Below, in pieces: positions 9,699 through 20,030 of a stretch of DNA of 64,000 bases (positions are counted from its first letter, which is position 1; each line of letters begins with the position of its first letter). Under the pieces are notes generated by a model, which saw only the letters and a list, made by a program, of their open reading frames with translations, had not been told where the DNA came from and did no database searches. Made by a program: the position numbers and the translations under genes. The DNA comes from Chloroflexales bacterium ZM16-3 (GTDB taxonomy: Bacteria; Chloroflexota; Chloroflexia; Chloroflexales; Chloroflexaceae), in assembly GCA_004138175.2 (NCBI GenBank), contig RYFE02000012.1:1-64000 (forward strand), given 5' to 3'.

Positions 9699-10181
9699 GT
9701 GGCACACCAGTGGAGCAGCCCGCCTGCGCTGACGATCGACAAGGCCAAGACCTACAAAGTTACCATAGATACCACCAAAGGCGATATTGAGCTAGAGCTC
9801 TATCCCCAGAGCGCCCCGATGACCGTGAACAACTTTGTCTTCCTGGCGGGCCAGGGCTTCTACAACGGGCTGAAGTTCCACCGCGTGATCAACAACTTCA
9901 TGATCCAGGGCGGCGACCCCACCGGCACCGGCAGCGGCGGCCCCGGCTACAAGTTCGCCGACGAGGTGCGCGGCAACCCGCTCACCCACCAGACCGGCGT
10001 GATCTCGATGGCCAACGCCGGCCCGAACACCAACGGCAGCCAGTTCTTCATCACCCACGCGCCCCAGCCCCACCTCGACGGCAAGCACACCGTCTTCGGC
10101 CGCGTCACCAGCGGCATGGATGTGGTCAACTCCATCCGCCAGGGCGACGTGATGGTCGATGTCTCTGTCGTCGAGGCGTAG
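9699..10181 (+). CDS. Cyclophilin-type peptidyl-prolyl cis-trans isomerase
   Basis: 160 residues from GTG 9699, with TAAGGAG six bases upstream. It catalyses proline cis-trans isomerisation during folding. Family motifs are clear: [19 protein letters not shown], then [20 protein letters not shown] and [11 protein letters not shown], containing the catalytic Arg, Phe and Gln positions. No signal peptide is seen, so it is cytoplasmic. About 20 extra N-terminal residues precede the fold ([19 protein letters not shown]). A very strong palindrome follows the stop and separates it from a convergent gene. Confidence 0.96.
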   Translation: MAHQWSSPPALTIDKAKTYKVTIDTTKGDIELELYPQSAPMTVNNFVFLAGQGFYNGLKFHRVINNFMIQGGDPTGTGSGGPGYKFADEVRGNPLTHQTGVISMANAGPNTNGSQFFITHAPQPHLDGKHTVFGRVTSGMDVVNSIRQGDVMVDVSVVEA

Positions 10182-10192
10182 GCTCTGGGAGT

Positions 10193-10249
10193 TCTGATTG
10201 GAATGCGACAGGCTCCAGCATTGCTGGAGCCTGTCGCATTCCAATCAGA
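10193..10249. terminator. Bidirectional hairpin between convergent genes
   Basis: A perfect inverted repeat with 28-bp arms around a single central base, between the cyclophilin gene and the convergent secreted-protein gene. U-tracts are weak. Likely a shared terminator or mobile palindrome. Confidence 0.75.
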
Positions 10250-10270
10250 GGTAGAGCGTCGTCTGAATGG

Positions 10271-11179
10271 CTATGGCTGCGGCGGCGGGCACAAGTTGCT
10301 GAAGTCCGCGTCGCCCAGGAAAATGAGGTCGAGGTACGGTGTCCCCATACTCTTTCCTTGGCCCATGAGCACAAACTGGCCGAGCCGTGAGGTATGCACG
10401 ATTATGTTCGACCCGGTGCTGAGAATATCGTTATAGATCGGCAGGATCATCGGGCGCCCGGTGACGATCTGCGCGTCCAGGGCGGCAGGGACGCCGGTTG
10501 AGCCAGTGCTATCCTTCCATCCCGGCGTGCCCCAGACCCAGTCGCCCACGTTCAGCGCGCCGGGCAGGTTCGGGTAGTCGGCTGGCGCGGTTCCTACAGC
10601 TGGCCAGGGAGCCTCCTCAAAGCCCGATCCATAGTTGCCCTCGCCGCTCAGCGAGTTCACCAGCGCCTGCCCGCTGGTCGCCGGGATGCCCCCTGGCGCA
10701 AAGCTCTCGTTCCAGCGCAGGTAGGCGAAGCCGCCGGGCATGCTATCGGTGATGTAGAGTCGGCGCTGGATCTGGCCGTTGCTCAGTACCTTGTACTCGT
10801 TGGGGTCGGTCGGGTCAACGCCGACATTGTTGAACTCGTTCCCGGTGATCGTCGCCGTGTCGATCCCGATCGGGTAGATTCCGGTGCAGGGGTCTGGCGG
10901 CGTTGTCGTCGCGGTGCTGGTTGCGGTGCTGGTTGCGGTGGCGGTTGCGGTGCTGGTTGCGGTGCTGGTTGCGGTGCTGGTTGCGGTGCTGGTTGCGGTG
11001 CTGGTTGCGGTGCTGGTTGCGGTGGGTCTCGTGAGCCCATCTTCGGTAGGCATTTTAGCGAGGGCGACGAGCGGCAGGTAGACTGGTGTGGTAACGGTGG
11101 TGGCTAAGGTGATACGTATCAGTGAAAGACATGCCAGCAGAGCTGTGAATATGATCAGAGCGCGGCCATTCTTCGGCAT
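10271..11179 (-). CDS. Secreted protein of unknown function with Thr/Ala/Ser repeat linker
   Basis: 302 residues from ATG 11179, with AGGAGG seven bases upstream. An N-terminal signal sequence (ALIIFTALLACLSL) leads to TTPVYLPLV, a motif I associate with exported Chloroflexia proteins. A low-complexity linker of TATS units, encoded by a 12-bp tandem DNA repeat, separates this from a ~210-residue C-terminal domain. That domain has repeated WNESF, GDWVWGTPGW and TGRPMILPIYNDI segments and few cysteines. I do not recognise a family; the composition suggests a surface or extracellular beta-rich domain. It stands alone between terminators. Confidence 0.8.
   Translation of the reverse strand: MPKNGRALIIFTALLACLSLIRITLATTVTTPVYLPLVALAKMPTEDGLTRPTATSTATSTATSTATSTATSTATSTATATATSTATSTATTTPPDPCTGIYPIGIDTATITGNEFNNVGVDPTDPNEYKVLSNGQIQRRLYITDSMPGGFAYLRWNESFAPGGIPATSGQALVNSLSGEGNYGSGFEEAPWPAVGTAPADYPNLPGALNVGDWVWGTPGWKDSTGSTGVPAALDAQIVTGRPMILPIYNDILSTGSNIIVHTSRLGQFVLMGQGKSMGTPYLDLIFLGDADFSNLCPPPQP
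10911..11022. repeat. 12-bp tandem repeat array (about nine units)
   Basis: Units of GCGGTGCTGGTT, the third with a CTG-to-GCG change, coding on the minus strand for TATS units. Near-identical units suggest recent slippage and a variable linker length. Confidence 0.92.
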
Positions 11180-11280
11180 AGCAATCCTCCTGGGTGCTTT
11201 CTCCGAAGAGTATAACAAGATTATTCGCTGTGTTGATTAAATTTTATTCAGATTCGCTCTCGCTGTATGTGCGCAATCAT

Positions 11281-11319
11281 AAAAGCGAGGGGCAAGCGAT
11301 TCGCTTGCTCCTCGCTTTT
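11281..11319 (-). terminator. Terminator of the hybrid kinase gene
   Basis: 19-bp arms (11281-11299, 11301-11319) with one G-T pair, followed on the minus strand by TTTTATGATT. Could also serve the plus side. Confidence 0.7.
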
Positions 11320-11341
11320 CCTTTCCCTGCCCGATTGCGCC

Positions 11342-14359
<3,018 letters not shown>

Positions 14360-14376
14360 ACTGACTCCGACGGCGA

Positions 14377-15642
14377 TCAGCCAACTGCCAGGCGGAATCC
14401 GAAGGTGCTCCCCTCGCCAGGTGTGCTGTGCGCTAGCAGTTTGCCGCGGTGGGCCTTGATGATGCAGCCTACCAGCGCCAGGCCTAGGCCCAGGCCATCC
14501 ACGCCGCGCTGCATATTGTTGCCTGTCTGGGCGAACGCGTCCCAGATCGTCGTCAGCTTATCGGGGGCGATCCCCGGGCCATTGTCCTCCACCGTCAGGG
14601 TCAGCTGCCCATCGTGCGTCAGACAGCGCAGGTGCACCTGCCCGCCAGCGTGGTTAAACTTGATCGCGTTGTGTACCAGATGGTGGATCGCCTCGCCAAG
14701 CTGCTCGCGGTCGACCGATAGCAGCGGCAGCGGCTCGGCGATCTCTGTGCTGAGCCTTATCTCGCGCGTCTCGGCTATGCGCTGGAGCGGGGCGAGGCTC
14801 TCGCGGATCAGGCCGCCTATGTCGGTCGGATTGGCGTGGGTTGTGGACAGCTTGCTCACCAGGGATGCGTAGGCGATCATGCTGTCGATCATCTGGCGGC
14901 CCTCGGCCAGCTGCCGCTCAAGCTGTCCCGCCTCGGCGCGCACTTCGGCGATCATGTTGCGCTCGGCGTAGCGCTGGATCAGCTGTGACGTGAACCCGAC
15001 CGACACGAAGGGGCTGCGCAGTTCGTGGGTGATCTTGCCGATCAGGGCCGACTTAAACTGGCTCTCCTGCTTTAGCTGTCGCTCGCGGGCCTCGACCTCG
15101 CGCGCCATTCGCGTGAAGACGCGGGCCAGCTGGCCCAGCGCGTCCTCACGGGCCGCAACGGTATCCAGGCTGGCGGCATCGAATCGCTTGGCCTCGATCG
15201 CAGCCGCAGCATCGGTGATTCGGCGAACCTGCTGGATGTATTCGACCTCTTTGTCATGCAGGCGCTTGGCCGATAGCGAGGCGTTGATCCGCGCCCGCAG
15301 CAGCACCGGGCTGAAGGGCCGGGCTAGATGATCTGTGGCACCCATCTCGATGCAGCGCACAATGCTCTCCATCTCGTCGAGCGCCGAGATCACAATCACC
15401 GGAATCCGCCGCAGCTCGCTGTCGGCCTGAAGCACCGTCAGCACCTGGAAGCCATCCATCTCGGGCATGAGCAGATCGAGCAAGACAATGTCGAAGGGCT
15501 TGGCCCGCAGCATCTCAATGGCGGCCATCCCGTGCTCCGCCGTCTCGACCTGATGGCCTTCTCGCTGAAGCTGGAGGCGCAGCAGGGTGCGGTTTAGCTC
15601 GTTGTCGTCGACGACAAGGATTTTCCCTGGGTATGTTGACAT
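14377..15642 (-). CDS. Response regulator-histidine kinase hybrid
   Basis: 421 residues from ATG 15642 (MSTYPGKI); an upstream in-frame start would add 33 residues that look non-conserved. The N-terminal receiver has acidic DD at 12-13 and phospho-Asp56 (VLLDLLMPEMDG), with Lys in the LARPFSP region replaced by Arg. A coiled coil (~130-195) links to a HisKA (ITHELRSPFVS, His ~205) and HATPase_c with VEDNGPGI and GLGLGLALVG. No membrane segment, so cytoplasmic. Receiver-first kinases usually act inside phosphorelays. The gene is directly upstream of the 7TM hybrid kinase and likely cotranscribed, so its receiver may take phosphate from that kinase. Confidence 0.9.
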   Translation of the reverse strand: MSTYPGKILVVDDNELNRTLLRLQLQREGHQVETAEHGMAAIEMLRAKPFDIVLLDLLMPEMDGFQVLTVLQADSELRRIPVIVISALDEMESIVRCIEMGATDHLARPFSPVLLRARINASLSAKRLHDKEVEYIQQVRRITDAAAAIEAKRFDAASLDTVAAREDALGQLARVFTRMAREVEARERQLKQESQFKSALIGKITHELRSPFVSVGFTSQLIQRYAERNMIAEVRAEAGQLERQLAEGRQMIDSMIAYASLVSKLSTTHANPTDIGGLIRESLAPLQRIAETREIRLSTEIAEPLPLLSVDREQLGEAIHHLVHNAIKFNHAGGQVHLRCLTHDGQLTLTVEDNGPGIAPDKLTTIWDAFAQTGNNMQRGVDGLGLGLALVGCIIKAHRGKLLAHSTPGEGSTFGFRLAVG

Positions 15643-15868
15643 TGAGGTGCTCAGCGTAGTTTGAGGCCGCGAGGGGATGTCATTGGTGTGCTTGGAGGTT
15701 GTGCGCGTGTTATTGTCAATCGGCTCGACGGCTACGAGCATAGCAGGGGCACATTACCAGCGAGGGCAATAAAAGGACGTGTGGATGCTGCCGCAGCAAG
15801 GTTTCAGCGCACTATGAAGAGGTTTCTTGTGCAATCGTTGTTCAGGCGCTGTGTTGCGGCGTTATCTA

Positions 15869-15896
15869 TTGACGTGGCCCTTAAGGTGTCTATAAT
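15869..15896 (+). promoter_or_regulatory. Sigma-70-type promoter of the EF-G-like gene
   Basis: TTGACG (15869-15874), 16-bp spacer, TATAAT (15891-15896), 86 bp before the ATG. Strong match to consensus. Confidence 0.75.
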
Positions 15897-15982
15897 GCCT
15901 TCTTAACAAACCCCTTTCCAAATCTACCGCCTATCCCGCCCGCCCCTCGGGCGGCCTCGACGGTTTGTCAAGGAGGACTACC

Positions 15983-18088
15983 ATGCGAGCGTACGGTCCG
16001 GAAAGGATTCACAACATCGGCATATTTGGTCACCTCGGCAGCGGGAAGACAACGCTGGCCGAGGCAATGCTGATGACCGCCCACGCCATCCCGCGGATGG
16101 GGCGCGTCGAGGACGGCTCTACTACGAGCGACTACGACCCCGACGAAGCCCGACGCGGGATTTCTGTTTCTCTCTCTGTTCTTCCTCTCGAATGGCACGA
16201 TGACAAGGTCAATCTGATCGATGCACCTGGCTTCGCCGACTTTGCCGGCGATATGGCCGCCGCCATGCGCGTCATCGACGGCGCTGTCATCGTCCTCGAT
16301 GCCTCCGCTGGCGTTGAGGTCGGCACTGAGATCGCCTGGGAGATGGCCGTCCAGAACAAGATCCCGCGCCTAATCTTCGTCAATAAGCTCGACCGCGACA
16401 ACGCGAACTTCTACCGCACCATCGAGCACGCCCGCGAGGTCCTCGACGCCGCCGTCATCCCGATGCAGATCCCGATCGGCACGGGCAAGGATTTTCAGGG
16501 CCTGATCTCGCTCCGCCAGCAGCGCGCCTGGCTCGTCTCTCCTCAGCACGACGGCGGCTTTGTCGAGGCCGATGTCCCCGCCGAGATGAACGAGCTGATG
16601 CACGAGTGGCGCACCGCGCTGATCGATAAGATCGCCGCCACCAACGACCACCTGATCGAGCGCTACCTGGAGGGCGGCGAGGATGCACTCACCCTCGATG
16701 AGCTGCTGATCGGCCTGCGCACCGGGATCGCCGATGGCTCGATCGTCCCCGCCTTCTGCGGATCGGCCTCCGAGGTCGCCGGTATCGCCCAGCTACTTAA
16801 CGGGATCGTCGACTCGATCCCCTCTGCCGCCCGTAAGCTGGTACACGTCACCGACCTCAACACCGGCGCGGACTTCACGCTCAACGCCGCCAGCAGCGAG
16901 CCGTTCAGCGCCCTCGTCTTTAAGACGGTCTCCGACACCTACGGCCGCCTCAGCTTCTTCCGGGTCTACAGCGGCCAACTCCACGGCAACACCAACCTGC
17001 TCAACTCGCGCACCCGCAAAGAGGAGCGCGTCGCCCACGTCTACAGCGTGCGCGGCAAGGACCAGACCGAGGTTGAGGTTGTCGGCGCTGGCGATATCGG
17101 CGTGATCACCAAGCTGGTCGAGACGGCGACCAACGACACGCTCAGCACCGCCGCCCACCCGCTTCAGCTCGACCCGATCAGCTTCCCGGCTGCGCCCTTC
17201 GTCGCCACCGTCAAGCCCCATAGCCGCGCCGACCTCGATAAGCTCGGCGTCGCCCTCGGCCGCATGATCGAGGAGGATCCTGTTCTCCGCACCGACCGCG
17301 ATCACCAGACGGGCGAGACCTTGCTGATCGGCCTCGGCGAGAGCCACCTTAGCATTATCGCCGAGCGCATGAAGCGTAAGTTCGATGTGAGCATTGACAT
17401 TGAGCTGCCGCGCATCCCCTACCGCGAGACGATCCGTGGACACGCCGAGGCGCAGTACCGCCATAAGAAGCAGACCGGCGGCGCTGGACAGTTCGCCGAT
17501 GTGAGCCTGCGCGTCGAGCCGCTGGAGCCCGACCTCAGCCGCGAGGACCCGCTAGAGTTCGTCAACGCGGTGGTCGGCGGTGTGATCTCGCGCGGCTTCA
17601 TGCCCGCCATCGAGAAGGGCGTGCGCGAGGCTATGGCCGAAGGCATTCTCTCAGGCTGCCCGCTGCTCGATGTGCGCGTCGCCGTCTTCGATGGCAAAGA
17701 GCATCCAGTCGACAGCAAGGAAATCGCCTTCAAGAGCGCAGGTAAAGAGGCGTTCAAGCTCGCCGCCGCCAAGGCCCACCCCGCGATCACCGAGCCGATC
17801 TACCACATGGAGATCATTGTGCCCGACCAGTTCGCTGGCGATATCATGAGCGACATGAGCACCCGTCGCGGGCGCGTCCAGGGCATGCTGCCCGCAGGCA
17901 ACGGCAAGACGACGATCACCGCCCAGGCGCCGCTCGCCGAGATCCAGCGCTACGCCACCGACCTCAAGGGGATGACCCAGGGCCGTGGGCGCTTCTCGGT
18001 GGCCTTCGAACACTACGAGGACGTCCCGCCCCATCTTGTGGACGGTATCATCGCCGCCCACAAGAAAGAGGTCGAGGCGGCACATTAG
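15983..18088 (+). CDS. Elongation factor G-like GTPase (FusA2 type)
   Basis: 701 residues from ATG 15983, AGGAGG six bases upstream. It has full EF-G architecture: G domain, beta barrel, domains III-V. It differs from canonical EF-G at key places. The P-loop reads GHLGSGKT rather than GHVDHGKT, and switch II reads DAPGFADF, so the catalytic histidine of DTPGHVDF is Phe. NKLDRDNANF supplies the NKxD specificity motif. Domain IV has HKKQTGGAGQFADV. These changes mark the second EF-G-like family found in many Gram-positive, Thermus and Chloroflexota genomes; its role is unsettled (recycling or a regulatory translocase). It has its own strong promoter and terminator, so it is monocistronic. Confidence 0.92.
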   Translation: MRAYGPERIHNIGIFGHLGSGKTTLAEAMLMTAHAIPRMGRVEDGSTTSDYDPDEARRGISVSLSVLPLEWHDDKVNLIDAPGFADFAGDMAAAMRVIDGAVIVLDASAGVEVGTEIAWEMAVQNKIPRLIFVNKLDRDNANFYRTIEHAREVLDAAVIPMQIPIGTGKDFQGLISLRQQRAWLVSPQHDGGFVEADVPAEMNELMHEWRTALIDKIAATNDHLIERYLEGGEDALTLDELLIGLRTGIADGSIVPAFCGSASEVAGIAQLLNGIVDSIPSAARKLVHVTDLNTGADFTLNAASSEPFSALVFKTVSDTYGRLSFFRVYSGQLHGNTNLLNSRTRKEERVAHVYSVRGKDQTEVEVVGAGDIGVITKLVETATNDTLSTAAHPLQLDPISFPAAPFVATVKPHSRADLDKLGVALGRMIEEDPVLRTDRDHQTGETLLIGLGESHLSIIAERMKRKFDVSIDIELPRIPYRETIRGHAEAQYRHKKQTGGAGQFADVSLRVEPLEPDLSREDPLEFVNAVVGGVISRGFMPAIEKGVREAMAEGILSGCPLLDVRVAVFDGKEHPVDSKEIAFKSAGKEAFKLAAAKAHPAITEPIYHMEIIVPDQFAGDIMSDMSTRRGRVQGMLPAGNGKTTITAQAPLAEIQRYATDLKGMTQGRGRFSVAFEHYEDVPPHLVDGIIAAHKKEVEAAH

Positions 18089-18122
18089 CACTCGATCACT
18101 GAGCCACTGAGGTGATGAACAC

Positions 18123-18157
18123 GCGGGGTGGTCGATGCGTCGCATCGACCACCCCGC
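18123..18157 (+). terminator. Intrinsic terminator of the EF-G-like gene
   Basis: 17-bp perfect GC-rich stem (18123-18139, 18141-18157) followed by TTTAG, 34 bp after the stop codon. Confidence 0.75.
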
Positions 18158-18187
18158 TTTAGTGCGAGGCACTGCTCTGGCACGCAC

Positions 18188-18236
18188 CTCAGTGGCTCAG
18201 TGGCTCAGTGGCTCAGTGGCTCAGTGGCTCAGTGAT
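18188..18236. repeat. CTCAGTGGC tandem repeat
   Basis: Five copies of a 9-bp unit, abutting the stop codon of the Ser/Thr kinase. The related CACTGAG sequence appears at 18097-18112. The same family recurs at 21671, 22954, 46117, 46876, 49951 and 59657. Confidence 0.88.
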
Positions 18237-19760
18237 CTACGGCGTGTAGATGTACCCTTGCATGGTGGCCTGGTAGGTCACATTATTGTTCGCGTCCGGC
18301 CCGCCGATCTGCTCGATCGTCCCGCCGACCGTGCTCGGCGGCACGTTCTGGTTCACCAGTGTGCTCTCGCCGTATTGGGCCTTCGCCGCCGTCGTAAAGG
18401 CGACCAGGAGCGCGCTGCGGCGCTCTGCATCGCTGGCGTCTGCGGATAGCTGGATCGTCACCGTGAACTGCACCATCTGCGAGGTCAGCCCCGTCGGGAT
18501 GCTCGTCGGTGCCGAGTTGATCAGGGGAGCGATGTAGGGCTCAGCCCAGGCTGGCCGGGCCACATACACATAGGCACCCATGCCGATCACGGCCACCACC
18601 AGCAGCGCTATCATCCAGCTGATAACAGCCGCGATGCCGGCCAGCAGGCCGCCCCGCCGCTGGGCGGGCTGCTGCGCCGTTGGTGCATGGACGGGCGGGC
18701 GCTGCGGCGGCGCTGGCCTCGGCGGGGGCGCTGGGCGGGCCGGGGATGGTCTGGCCGGCCTGGTCGCCGGGGTCGGCGGAGCGGCAGTCCCCGCCATCGC
18801 CGGTGCTCCGGCCATCTGGGCCGCTGCCGCAGCCGGCAGTTGCACCGTCGGCTGGGCCACCCGCACCTGGGCTGGGCGACGCGCTCGCTCCGGGCGCAGC
18901 GCATCCCAGAACTGATTCATCGTCGCGAAGCGATCCTGCGGCACCTTCTGGAGCGCCCGCTGTAGCGCCTCGCTCGTGCGCTTCGAGACGCTGGTGTTCA
19001 CGCTGTTCGCCGCCGGGAAGTCGAAGGGCATCTGCTCCGTCGGGTCGCGGCCCGTCAGCAGGTGGTGCAGCGTCGCCCCCAGCGCGTAAATATCGGATGC
19101 GGGCGTGGCCAGACCCTGGTACTGCTCGGGCGGGGCGTAGCCCGGTGTGCCGATCTGCGTGCCGCGCTCGGTGGGCTTGAACAGCTTGGTGATGCCAAAA
19201 TCCACCAGCTTCACACCCCCCGACGCAGCCTCGATCATCACATTCGAGGGCTTCATATCACGGTAGATCAGCCCCTTGCCGTGGAGGTACACCAGCACAT
19301 CGCAGATCTGGTCGGCGTACTGTAGCACCTGATCCTCGGGCAGCAGGCCGCGCTCATCGACGATCTGCTCCAGATCCTTACCGCGCACAAAGTCCATCGT
19401 CAGGTAATGGCGGTTATCATCATCAAAATGGCTGTAGACGCGCGGGATGCGCGGGTGGCTCAGGCTCTGAAGCAGCTTCGCCTCGGCATTGAAGCGCTCG
19501 ATTGCCTCAATGCTCTCCTTAGGGTCGGTGAACTTATCCAGCATCTGCTTGATCGCGAAGACCTGTCCGCCCTCGTCAATGCCCTCAAAGACCGCGCCCT
19601 GACCACCCTGCTTAATCACGCGCGTGATCACATAGCGCCGGTCATCGGTCGGCTTATCGTTATTGAGCACAATATCGCTACCGCAGTGCTGGCAGAAGCG
19701 GGCGCGGCGCAGATTCGATTTATAGCAATGTGGGCAGAGGATCTGATTGACCTCAGCCAT
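18237..19760 (-). CDS. Zinc-ribbon serine/threonine protein kinase, membrane anchored
   Basis: 507 residues from ATG 19760 (MAEVNQIL) with GGAG five bases upstream; the longer frame lacks a ribosome site. The N-terminus is a zinc ribbon (Cys9, 12, 23, 26). The Hanks-type kinase domain (~44-300) has a Gly-rich loop IKQGGQGAVFEG, AIK lysine, YRDMKPSN catalytic loop (Asp ~168) and DFG (~186). The usual HRD is YRD here. A Pro/Ala-rich linker, one membrane helix (~372-397) and a ~105-residue C-terminal domain follow, probably outside the cell. That makes it a PknB-like transmembrane kinase whose outer domain I do not recognise. Likely monocistronic; substrates cannot be read from the context. Confidence 0.92.
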   Translation of the reverse strand: MAEVNQILCPHCYKSNLRRARFCQHCGSDIVLNNDKPTDDRRYVITRVIKQGGQGAVFEGIDEGGQVFAIKQMLDKFTDPKESIEAIERFNAEAKLLQSLSHPRIPRVYSHFDDDNRHYLTMDFVRGKDLEQIVDERGLLPEDQVLQYADQICDVLVYLHGKGLIYRDMKPSNVMIEAASGGVKLVDFGITKLFKPTERGTQIGTPGYAPPEQYQGLATPASDIYALGATLHHLLTGRDPTEQMPFDFPAANSVNTSVSKRTSEALQRALQKVPQDRFATMNQFWDALRPERARRPAQVRVAQPTVQLPAAAAAQMAGAPAMAGTAAPPTPATRPARPSPARPAPPPRPAPPQRPPVHAPTAQQPAQRRGGLLAGIAAVISWMIALLVVAVIGMGAYVYVARPAWAEPYIAPLINSAPTSIPTGLTSQMVQFTVTIQLSADASDAERRSALLVAFTTAAKAQYGESTLVNQNVPPSTVGGTIEQIGGPDANNNVTYQATMQGYIYTP

Positions 19761-19917
19761 AACGCTCCATATAGGCTTGGCAAGGGCAATAGGGGCACCT
19801 GCTGTTCGGGAACGCGTTGTCATCGTGCCGCCTCCAGGGTAGCATAGGCGGCACATCCCGGCAAGGGCAGCCGCACACCCTATCTACGCCTAGCGCGGCC
19901 ATTTTGTTGCATATGCC

Positions 19918-20030
19918 CAACCCCCAACCCCCAACCCCCAACCCCTAACTCCTAACCCAACCCCCGACTCCTGACTCCTGACTCCCGACTCCTGACTCCC
20001 GACTCCCGACTCCTGACTCCTGACTCCCAA
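19918..20030. repeat. CCCCCAA and GACTCCT/GACTCCC heptanucleotide repeat block
   Basis: About 113 bp of two merged 7-bp repeat families, CCCCCAA first and then GACTCCT/C, ending one base before the era stop codon. Located between the kinase and era genes. Confidence 0.9.

Noticed and set aside
15661-15906. 81-codon plus-strand open frame before the EF-G-like gene
   Set aside because: It overlaps the EF-G-like promoter, lacks a ribosome site and shows no family features.
19918-20030. Possible CRISPR array
   Set aside because: Units are 7 bp and contiguous, with no unique spacers; same for the CTCAGTG and CCTGTCC arrays.
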